Positions 1-6,004 of a stretch of DNA of 11,891 nt are shown in pieces. Source of the stretch: Ruminococcus sp. UBA3280 (lineage in GTDB: Bacteria > Bacillota > Clostridia > Oscillospirales > Ruminococcaceae). Position numbers and translations under genes: made by a program. The stretch lies in the NCBI GenBank assembly GCA_002362175.1, contig DETU01000009.1, forward strand, positions 1-11,891. The letters are read 5' to 3'. The notes under the pieces were generated by a model that saw nothing but the letters and a program-made list of their open reading frames with translations, searched no databases and was not told the DNA's origin. Position 1 is the first letter of the stretch; each line of letters begins with the position of its first letter.

Positions 1-1
1 A

Positions 2-196
2 AAAAATATTTATTATATTGCTGTTATTGATGAAAAAAATGACGAATATGAACATATTTTTAAGGTGTGTAAATTTCTGTTTCTTGATATATTCCTGAAA
101 ACTGAAATTAAATGGAACTGCTATCCCGTTGTATTCGATAAGAATATTTTTGTAATAACAGACGAAGGCACGCAGAGGTGCGGAACAATTATTTAA
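2..196 (+). CDS. C-terminal end of an unidentified upstream protein (partial)
   Basis: An open frame enters from the left edge and runs 64 codons to TAA at 194-196. The fragment is rich in aromatic and hydrophobic residues (for example KNIYYIAVID, then KFLFLDIFLK) and ends TQRCGTII. I do not recognise the family; the alternating hydrophobic pattern suggests strands and helices of a globular domain rather than a membrane segment. Only 14 bases separate its stop from the TTG start of the first Hsp70 gene, and that gene's ribosome binding site begins two bases after the stop. It is therefore probably an earlier member of the same operon, and the promoter lies further upstream. Its start is outside the window. 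Confidence 0.6.
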   Translation, partial: KNIYYIAVIDEKNDEYEHIFKVCKFLFLDIFLKTEIKWNCYPVVFDKNIFVITDEGTQRCGTII

Positions 197-197
197 A

Positions 198-205
198 AGA
201 GGGTG
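198..205 (+). promoter_or_regulatory. Ribosome binding site deciding a TTG start
   Basis: AGAGGGTG lies 5 bases before TTG at 211, a normal Shine-Dalgarno distance. It supports TTG 211 over the in-frame GTG at 178, which lies inside the upstream coding end and has no well-spaced site. The TTG start also puts the IGIDFGTTNT motif at residues 10-19, where Hsp70 proteins normally carry it. Confidence 0.65.
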
Positions 206-210
206 ATAAT

Positions 211-1791
211 TTGTTAAATGAAAATACTATCAAGAATATAGGTATAGATTTCGGAACAACAAACACGGTAATTTACAGCCGTGACCAGAAGGGAAAACTG
301 AAAAAAATAGGCGGTAAAAGTATACGTACAGCGGTTTATTTCAAATCAAAGGACGAATATATTGTAGGTCAGGACGCTTTAAAATCAGCACAGATGCCCA
401 ACAGTAACCCACAGGCTCTTATATTGAACTTTAAACCTGATATATGCGAAAAACATGAGATTATCGCAGAAAACGGTGACAAATTCAAACTGAAATGCGA
501 AGCGGTAGCCAAACTTTTTCTTAATCAGATTTTTACGGAAAAGGTTGAAAAAAGATTTTTGAAAATGTTCGGTACGGGAGAAATGACCGAGCAGGACAAG
601 ACTGTCATTACAGTTCCTGCAAAATTCAATCCCGAGCAGAAAAAGAGGATAAAACGTGCTGCTTCAAACGCATATTTTTCAAATGTGGGACTTGCCTTTG
701 AACCTACTGCGGCGGCTGTTGCAGCACTTGGTACAGATGTTAAAGGTGATATTGTAGCAGTTTATGATTTCGGCGGAGGTACGTTTGATATTTCTGTAAT
801 TGAACGTAATGCAGATGGTCATTTCAGTCAGATTGACGAGGACGGCGACAGGAATCTTGGTGGTAATAATATTACAGAAGCCGTTATAGAAAAAATTATT
901 ATTCCCGTACTGGAAGAAAACGACATTGAGTTCAGCATGGATTATGACGATATGGAATTTGATGAATCCGAAATGTCGGAGGAGGAATATTATTATAATT
1001 GTCTTGCCATACAGCAGTGTGGAAATGAACTGAAAGAATCTTTTTCGGAAGAAGTCAGCTATGAGAAAACACTTAAAATCATTCAGGGCGGAGAAGAAAT
1101 ATTCTTTGATATTGATGTTTCGCTGGAGCAGTTTGAAAATGCTGTAAGACCTTTGATTCAGAGTACAGTGGATATAACGGAACGTGTAATAGAAAAAGTA
1201 AAGCGACAGAAAAAATATGTGCGTAAGATTGTTATGGCAGGCGGAAGTTCAAATATTCTTCTTGCACAGAAAATGCTTTCCGAGCAGTTTGAAAATGAAG
1301 GCATTGAAGTTATTCTGAGTGATGAACCTTTTGACCTTATTGCAAAAGGAGCTTTGCTTATGGCAGAAAACCACAAGCTTATTATGGTTGAGGAAAAAAC
1401 AACGGAGCAGTTTGGTGTAGGTGAGAGAACCGCTTCGGGACTTACACGTTTTCAGACACTTATTTCTGAAAATGAAGTTTTGCCTGTAAGCGGTAGCAAA
1501 CGTTATGAAGTAAACGTCAATATGCTGAAAAACGGTGAAATTGAAATACCGTGCTATGAAAGGGACATAAAAAATTATCCCAACGCACAGGTAACACGTG
1601 ATAAAGGTATTTCGTATATAAATACCTACAAAATCGGAATAGACAGGCAACTTTCACCGTCCTCCGTATGTGTTGAATTTAATATTGAAAAAGACGGTAC
1701 TCTCCGATTATCAGCCGAACTTCTGGATAATTACGGGAATGTGCTTAAACAGATTGAAACAGATATAACGTCTGACAGTGATATAGAGTAG
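211..1791 (+). CDS. Hsp70 (DnaK)-family chaperone-like ATPase without lid
   Basis: A 526-aa Hsp70-like protein read from TTG 211. The actin-fold ATPase is intact: phosphate-1 loop IGIDFGTTNT (10-19), K75 in the DnaK K70 position, the ITVPAKFN strand, EPTAAA with E164, phosphate-2 loop DFGGGTFD (186-193) and adenosine site VMAGGSS (341-347). ATP hydrolysis is therefore likely. Residues from about 390 to 526 look like a substrate-binding beta sandwich, including FNIEKDGTLRLSAEL, which parallels the DnaK strand before its linker to the lid. The protein stops there, about 100 residues short of DnaK (roughly 610-640 aa), so the alpha-helical lid is missing. An acidic stretch (about 245-265) interrupts the ATPase region. 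It is probably cytosolic, since no signal peptide or membrane segment is seen. Its stop overlaps the ribosome binding site of the next gene. It is not the housekeeping dnaK, given its length and its neighbours. The Hsp70 family call is firm; the client is unknown. Confidence 0.9.
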   Translation: MLNENTIKNIGIDFGTTNTVIYSRDQKGKLKKIGGKSIRTAVYFKSKDEYIVGQDALKSAQMPNSNPQALILNFKPDICEKHEIIAENGDKFKLKCEAVAKLFLNQIFTEKVEKRFLKMFGTGEMTEQDKTVITVPAKFNPEQKKRIKRAASNAYFSNVGLAFEPTAAAVAALGTDVKGDIVAVYDFGGGTFDISVIERNADGHFSQIDEDGDRNLGGNNITEAVIEKIIIPVLEENDIEFSMDYDDMEFDESEMSEEEYYYNCLAIQQCGNELKESFSEEVSYEKTLKIIQGGEEIFFDIDVSLEQFENAVRPLIQSTVDITERVIEKVKRQKKYVRKIVMAGGSSNILLAQKMLSEQFENEGIEVILSDEPFDLIAKGALLMAENHKLIMVEEKTTEQFGVGERTASGLTRFQTLISENEVLPVSGSKRYEVNVNMLKNGEIEIPCYERDIKNYPNAQVTRDKGISYINTYKIGIDRQLSPSSVCVEFNIEKDGTLRLSAELLDNYGNVLKQIETDITSDSDIE

Positions 1792-1801
1792 GTGAAATTA
1801 T

Positions 1802-2377
1802 ATGACAGAAATGATAAATGAACTAAACAGGAAATACGACTGTTTTATTGAAATACAAAAATTATCGGCAAAATATCTGAATGTGAGTATAGGCAGAGAA
1901 AAAAAGGACGAAAAAAGTAGGAATATAATTGTCCCCGATAAAGCATATGTAAAACGTCTTATTGATGAACTTTCCTACATTAAGGGAAAGCTTGGAGAAA
2001 GAGAGTATAATTATTGCAGGGAAAAACTTAACGGAATTTTATGTGATGGTGATTTTGACGACAGTGAAGAAATTATGTCGTCTGTTCATGAAGTTCTGAA
2101 AAAATATATTTATGAAAGCGATACCAAAGTAAAAAATGCTGACTGGAAATTTCTTGAAGAATACCTTAAACGTGCAGGTTATGAACCCGTTCCGGTAAAA
2201 TCCGGTGACAATATCAAAGATTATGCAGTATATTTTGAAAATGTCATTTCGTCAAATGGCATCGGAAAAAGCGGAACAATTAAATTAATCAGACAAAGAC
2301 CATATATGCTTAAATATTATGATGATGATTCTGTAGAGGAATGTAAACTCTGCGGAAAGTGTACAATTTATAAATGA
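1802..2377 (+). CDS. Soluble protein with the operon's duplicated 148-aa domain (possibly GrpE-like)
   Basis: A 191-aa protein of no family I recognise for certain. Residues 1-43 form a short polar helical lead. Residues 44-191 form a domain repeated in the next gene at about 75% identity (111 of 148 by hand count, no gaps). The order is a helical region (YVKRLIDEL through VHEVLKKYIYES), a further helix (DWKFLEEYLKRAG), then YEPVPVKSGDNI and short strands ending CKLCGKCTIYK. This resembles the end of GrpE: helix, G-x-E-P-x-x-P-x-G-D, an acidic loop, G-T-[IV], a hydrophobic strand, and a final strand near the C-terminus. That match is pattern-level only. Between Hsp70 genes, an exchange-factor-like role would make sense. 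It has no membrane segment, unlike its paralogue. AGGTGA at 1790-1795 sets ATG 1802; ATG 1811 is a weaker alternative. Confidence 0.8.
   Translation: MTEMINELNRKYDCFIEIQKLSAKYLNVSIGREKKDEKSRNIIVPDKAYVKRLIDELSYIKGKLGEREYNYCREKLNGILCDGDFDDSEEIMSSVHEVLKKYIYESDTKVKNADWKFLEEYLKRAGYEPVPVKSGDNIKDYAVYFENVISSNGIGKSGTIKLIRQRPYMLKYYDDDSVEECKLCGKCTIYK
1931..2374 (+). repeat. Duplicated domain, copy 1
   Basis: It encodes residues 44-191 of the 191-aa protein. It pairs without gaps with 3026-3469 in the neighbouring gene: same length, about 75% protein identity, and long near-identical DNA blocks around the codons for DGDFDDSEEIM and SDTKVKNADWK. The most diverged part is the loop before SGTIKLI and the last 25 residues, apart from the shared LCGKCT end. 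This is a tandem duplication of part of a gene, fused to a different N-terminus in each copy. Confidence 0.9.
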
Positions 2378-2389
2378 AGGAGTGATAAA

Positions 2390-3472
2390 ATGGACAATGG
2401 TTTTATCAGTATACTTGTATCTGTTATTTTGTCGGTTGCACTTAGTAGCGGAGTAAGTATGTATCTTTTCAACAAATTCGGGGTAAACAGTGAAAGTTAT
2501 AAATCACTCATGAAATTTGCGAGAAAAAACAGGAATATAAAGCATTATCCCGAAATTCTTGAGAATCTGCAAAAACGTATTTCAGAACTTGAAAGACAGT
2601 CGGGCAATATAAATGACAGTTCTGAACTTATGTATATTCAGAGTGAACTTAACAGCCACAAAGACGCAATTCAGACACTTGCCAAAGCAGTTGGTGGATT
2701 AAAGCCGAATGAAAGTGAACAGTTTGCGGAATTGCTTAAATCAATTTCACTGCGTATTGCTTCGCTTGAACAGAAAAATAATACTGACAATTCGGGAAAT
2801 TACAATTATTTTGAGTCAAGACTTTCTGCTGTTGAAAAACAGTTTGTTGATTTACAGGACACAGTTTCAAAGCAAAACAAAGTTATTGCGGAACTTACAA
2901 GAATTATCAACGATATACATCAGAACACGACGACAAACGCTGTTCCTCCTGTACCACAGAAACAAAACGTATCCGTAAACAGACCTGAAATAAAGAAAGT
3001 TGCTGAAGCTTCAAAAAATGCTGTAGTTCCTGATGAAAAGTATGTAAAGCGTCTTATTGAGGAATTGAAAAACCTTAACGGTATACTCGGAACAAGAGAG
3101 TATGATTATTGTGAGAAAAAACTTAACGGAATTTTAAATGACGGCGATTTTGACGACAGTGAAGAAATTATGCAGTCTGTTCATGAAGTTCTGAAAAAGT
3201 ACATTTACGAAAGCGATACCAAAGTAAAAAATGCTGACTGGAAATTACTTGAAGAATACCTCATAAAAGCAGGTTATGAACCTGTTCCGGTAAAAGCAGG
3301 TGACAAAATAAAGGACTATGCGGTATATTTTGAAAATATCATTCCGTCAGATAATGAAGGTGAATCGGGAACAATTAAATTAATTATCAAAATGCCGTAT
3401 GTTTTAACATATCTTGATAGTGATATAAAGGAACAATTGAAACTATGTGGAAAATGCACAGTATATAAATAA
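2390..3472 (+). CDS. Membrane-anchored coiled-coil protein with the duplicated 148-aa domain
   Basis: A 360-aa protein in three parts. Residues 5-27 (ISILVSVILSVALSSGVSMY and onward) form one hydrophobic helix. The acidic N-terminus (MD) and the basic stretch after it (KSLMKFARKNRNIK) predict N-out, C-in, a membrane anchor with the rest in the cytoplasm. Residues about 50-180 are heptad-like coiled coil (ILENLQKRISELERQ; SRLSAVEKQFVDLQDTVSKQ). A Pro/Asn/Val-rich linker follows (about 183-212), and residues 213-360 repeat the domain of the preceding gene, ending KLCGKCTVYK. A long coiled coil feeding a small alpha/beta domain is also the GrpE layout, although GrpE lacks a membrane anchor. It may therefore tether Hsp70s to the membrane and modulate them; that is inference. 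AAGGAG at 2377-2382 sets ATG 2390. It sits between two Hsp70-like genes. Confidence 0.85.
   Translation: MDNGFISILVSVILSVALSSGVSMYLFNKFGVNSESYKSLMKFARKNRNIKHYPEILENLQKRISELERQSGNINDSSELMYIQSELNSHKDAIQTLAKAVGGLKPNESEQFAELLKSISLRIASLEQKNNTDNSGNYNYFESRLSAVEKQFVDLQDTVSKQNKVIAELTRIINDIHQNTTTNAVPPVPQKQNVSVNRPEIKKVAEASKNAVVPDEKYVKRLIEELKNLNGILGTREYDYCEKKLNGILNDGDFDDSEEIMQSVHEVLKKYIYESDTKVKNADWKLLEEYLIKAGYEPVPVKAGDKIKDYAVYFENIIPSDNEGESGTIKLIIKMPYVLTYLDSDIKEQLKLCGKCTVYK
3026..3469 (+). repeat. Duplicated domain, copy 2
   Basis: It encodes residues 213-360 of the 360-aa membrane-anchored protein, exactly the same length as copy 1 at 1931-2374. The conserved core includes DGDFDDSEEIM, SVHEVLKKYIYESDTKVKNA, AGYEPVPVK, KDYAVYFEN and the C-terminal LCGKCT. 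The CxxC pair is kept in both copies. Confidence 0.9.
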
Positions 3473-3484
3473 AGGAAGATAAGA

Positions 3485-4990
3485 ATGAAAAAATGTATAG
3501 GTATTGATTTTGGAATGCATAATTTAAAGGTCTGTTATTGTGATGGAAGAAAAAATTATAAAGTTGACCTTGAAGGCAGACAGCAGTTTGATTTGAAATT
3601 TTCTCCGAATGTAGTTTATTACTATGAAAATGAGGAGGGGGATTTATCAAAGGATTTTTTCACATCTCAGAAAGCAGAAGATGCACGCCGTTCAGGTAGT
3701 CCCGATTATATCCGTTATATAAAACGTACTCTACAGCAGGAAAAATGGAGCAGAACAGTATGCGGAGGTAAATACAGTTTTTCAACAGAGGACATTATTA
3801 CTGATATATTTAAACAGATTGCTTTCAAAATGGAAGAATACCGCTATGATATGACAGCTCCTGCAATTCTTACCGTTCCCGTTGTGTTTTCGGAAATACA
3901 GAAAGCAAGACTGCGTTATTGTGCGGAACAGGCAGGATTTTCGGTACATGAAATACTGACAGAACCATTTGCAACAATATTTTCAGACGAAATATGTGAT
4001 GAATGTTTAGACATTGACGACGATGAAGAAAAGTATGTGCTTGTTTTTGATTTCGGTGCGTCAACGCTTGATTTGTGTCTTTTCGAGGTTTCGGAGGATA
4101 GTGTTCGTTCACTTGCTTCAGCAGGAATAAATTTCGGCGGTAAGGACGTTTCAGACATGATTGCCGGTGACCTGAAAGTGAAACTTTCCGAAACTGTTTC
4201 CGAACTTATTGAAGCAGGCAGAATTGACAACGCTATGGCGGATTTTGAACTTTTTGAACTTGCAGAACGAATGAAAAATAATCTTTATGAAGAGTCGGAA
4301 ACTCCTGAAACAGATGATGTGTTTTTTGGTGAGAAAGTCGTGCTGAAACAGGTAAATATAAATAATATGCTTGAAAAGTGTGGTATATGGGAAAAGATAG
4401 AAAATCTTACGGAAGAAATGCTTGAATCCGTGGACGAGGGTGTTGAAGCGGACGACATAACGCAGATTGTTATGATTGGCGGTTCTTCACGGATTGAGTG
4501 GTTTCGTGAGAAAACAGAAGATTATTTTGAAAATGCGGAACTTGTCGGCGACCCTGAAGAAGATGATTTTATTTATAATTCGGTTGCTTTGGGTGCGATA
4601 AATTACGTAAATGAGGAAATGGAAATCCAAAATTCATTACCTATGTCAATTGGTGTGGACTTCGGAAAGGATTTTGAAATTGTTCTTAACAGAAATACGT
4701 TTTATTCCGCCAAAGGAAAACGTAAACGGATAAGTGTTGATTATCTTGAAAAGAACAACTGGAAAATCAGAATTTATCAGACGCTTAATAATACCCGACG
4801 TGCAAAAATTACAGACGAGGGTGTACTTTATGCAGGATTTTTTGAACTGAACAGTACATTATATGATACAGATTCAATATACATGAGGCTTTCACAGACA
4901 AAAGACGGTCTTATTATGGAAACAATGCAGATGAAAGATGATGAGTACGAAATAACAGAGCCGTCCCTTAAACTAAGAACGGAGGTGTAA
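3485..4990 (+). CDS. Divergent Hsp70-like protein with altered phosphate loops
   Basis: A 501-aa Hsp70-family protein. The start motif IGIDFGMHN (5-13) aligns residue for residue with E. coli DnaK IGIDLGTTN, but T11 and T12 are Met and His. Phosphate-2 is DFGASTLD (189-196) in place of DFGGGTFD. Other active-site positions are kept: D8, K80 in YIKRTL, the LTVPVVFS strand, E160 in EPFATI, D189, T194 and the adenosine loop VMIGGSSRI (329-337). Nucleotide binding is likely, but hydrolysis may be slow or altered. The C-terminal 120 residues form a reduced beta-rich region (from SMSIGVDFG, about 386) with weak likeness to a substrate-binding domain, and there is no lid. AGGA at 3473-3476 sets ATG 3485. 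The divergence suggests a regulatory or structural partner of the more canonical Hsp70s here. The family call is firm; the loss of activity is a guess. Confidence 0.85.
   Translation: MKKCIGIDFGMHNLKVCYCDGRKNYKVDLEGRQQFDLKFSPNVVYYYENEEGDLSKDFFTSQKAEDARRSGSPDYIRYIKRTLQQEKWSRTVCGGKYSFSTEDIITDIFKQIAFKMEEYRYDMTAPAILTVPVVFSEIQKARLRYCAEQAGFSVHEILTEPFATIFSDEICDECLDIDDDEEKYVLVFDFGASTLDLCLFEVSEDSVRSLASAGINFGGKDVSDMIAGDLKVKLSETVSELIEAGRIDNAMADFELFELAERMKNNLYEESETPETDDVFFGEKVVLKQVNINNMLEKCGIWEKIENLTEEMLESVDEGVEADDITQIVMIGGSSRIEWFREKTEDYFENAELVGDPEEDDFIYNSVALGAINYVNEEMEIQNSLPMSIGVDFGKDFEIVLNRNTFYSAKGKRKRISVDYLEKNNWKIRIYQTLNNTRRAKITDEGVLYAGFFELNSTLYDTDSIYMRLSQTKDGLIMETMQMKDDEYEITEPSLKLRTEV
4981..4985 (+). 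promoter_or_regulatory. Ribosome binding site of the 57-aa gene
   Basis: GGAGG lies inside the last codons of the divergent Hsp70 gene, 6 bases before ATG 4992. The strong, well-placed site is the main reason to treat the short frame that follows as a real gene. Confidence 0.7.
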
Positions 4991-4991
4991 T

Positions 4992-5165
4992 ATGGAAAAA
5001 TATACAATAGAAGATATTAAAAATCTCGAAAATATCAGTATCAGCATTATCGGACAGATTGAGAGTGATTACCGTGAACTCAAAGAAAGCGACGGAAACA
5101 AATCGGACAGTTTAAAGAAGATTCAGGAAATTTTAAACAAGGAGAATGATGTATGTCAAAGATAA
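4992..5165 (+). CDS. Small 57-aa helical protein, function unknown
   Basis: A short frame of 57 codons ending TAA at 5163-5165. GGAGG precedes ATG 4992 by 6 bases, one base separates it from the upstream stop, and its 3' end overlaps the next gene by 13 bases, so translational coupling is likely. The product begins MEKYTIEDIKNLENISIS and continues with a charged, mostly helical stretch to SLKKIQEILNKEND. It has no membrane segment and no cysteine apart from one near the end. I recognise no family. It could be a helical partner of the coiled-coil protein that follows. A broken N-terminus of that protein is unlikely, because the downstream gene has its own ribosome binding site and start. Confidence 0.7.
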   Translation: MEKYTIEDIKNLENISISIIGQIESDYRELKESDGNKSDSLKKIQEILNKENDVCQR

Positions 5166-5971
5166 GTATGGACGAAAAGCTTACAGACCTTAAAAAAGTT
5201 ATTATTAAGCTTAGTGAAATAGGCTGTGAACTTTCGGCTGAAAATAAAAATCAGTCGGCAATGCTGATGGCAAAGAATAAACATATTTCGGATTTGGAGG
5301 AACAGGTAAACAAATTATATGCTGACAATAATGCAACAATAGAAAGCAATACGGAATTACAAAGGGCAAATGCTGAATTTGAAAGGGAAAATAAGAATTT
5401 GTCCGATGATAATGAGGAACTTTATGAAAAAAATAAATCTTTATGTGATAAAATAAGTGAATTAGAACGTAAGAACGAGGGTTTAAAGAAAGAGATAAAC
5501 AAACTTGAAGAACAGAAAGGTCAGAAAAAATCGCGTTTGCAGGAGGAACTGAAAACAGCAAAGGAAAGAATCAGTAAGCTTGAAAAGCAGATTGAAGATA
5601 AAAATCAGATTGATATACGTATAAGTTCTTTACTGGAAAAAATAGGCGACATTAAGGAAACTATTGAAAATCTAAAAGATAACGGGGATAACAGTTCAGA
5701 TTCTGAAAATAATTTTTCATGTATTTCAGACGATGACAAGGATTATATGAAGACTGTTCTCAACAATTTAAAAGAAGATACAAAAGAAGATTTGTTTGGA
5801 AGTAAGCATGAACATAGTTCTGAAACTTCGCAAAGTCCGCAAAATCCTTGTTCTGACGCTAACAAAAAAGATACAGATGTCGATAATTTTGACGATAATG
5901 AAAATGATTCAAGTGTCAATGATTCAGACAACAATGATAATGCCCAACCCTGCCAGCAAGGCGGATATTAA
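5153..5971 (+). CDS. Long coiled-coil protein with acidic, disordered C-terminal tail
   Basis: A 272-aa protein, probably cytoplasmic, since it has no signal peptide or membrane helix. Residues about 25-175 are almost continuous heptad-type coiled coil rich in E, K, N and L (SDLEEQVNKLYADNN; ELERKNEGLKKEINKLEEQ; RISKLEKQIEDKNQ). A short ordered patch (CISDDDKDYMKTVLNNLKED, about 193-212) follows, then a low-complexity Asp/Asn/Ser tail (about 215-262) ending AQPCQQGGY. No enzymatic motif is visible. Coiled-coil similarity to named proteins would be uninformative, so I give no family. GGAG at 5141-5144 sits 8 bases before ATG 5153, and the gene overlaps the 57-aa gene by 13 bases. It is likely a scaffold or adaptor for the neighbouring Hsp70s; that role is inference from context. 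Confidence 0.8.
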   Translation: MSKISMDEKLTDLKKVIIKLSEIGCELSAENKNQSAMLMAKNKHISDLEEQVNKLYADNNATIESNTELQRANAEFERENKNLSDDNEELYEKNKSLCDKISELERKNEGLKKEINKLEEQKGQKKSRLQEELKTAKERISKLEKQIEDKNQIDIRISSLLEKIGDIKETIENLKDNGDNSSDSENNFSCISDDDKDYMKTVLNNLKEDTKEDLFGSKHEHSSETSQSPQNPCSDANKKDTDVDNFDDNENDSSVNDSDNNDNAQPCQQGGY

Positions 5972-6004
5972 TTAATCGCAATTAATGGAGGTACACAATA
6001 AAAA

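Noticed and set aside
178..210. GTG at 178 as the start of the first Hsp70 gene
   Set aside because: It would overlap the upstream coding end, has no well-spaced ribosome binding site, and would add 11 residues before the Hsp70 motif. TTG 211 with AGAGGGTG fits better.
1249..1650. 133-codon minus-strand frame
   Set aside because: It is opposite the first Hsp70 gene in a region with clear substrate-binding-domain coding. Its composition is typical of an antisense shadow.
211..3472. A standard hrcA-grpE-dnaK-dnaJ heat shock operon
   Set aside because: Gene lengths, the missing lid, the membrane anchor and the absence of a J-domain do not fit. No CIRCE-type inverted repeat was seen.
4992..5971. 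The 57-aa and 272-aa frames as one frameshifted gene
   Set aside because: Each has its own well-spaced ribosome binding site and start, and the overlap is only 13 bases. Two coupled genes explain the data better.
5951..6004. Short ATTAAT repeats before the Hsp70-VWA gene as a promoter or terminator
   Set aside because: The 33-base gap holds only AT-rich ATTAAT elements and a ribosome binding site. There is no credible -35/-10 pair and no GC stem with a T run.
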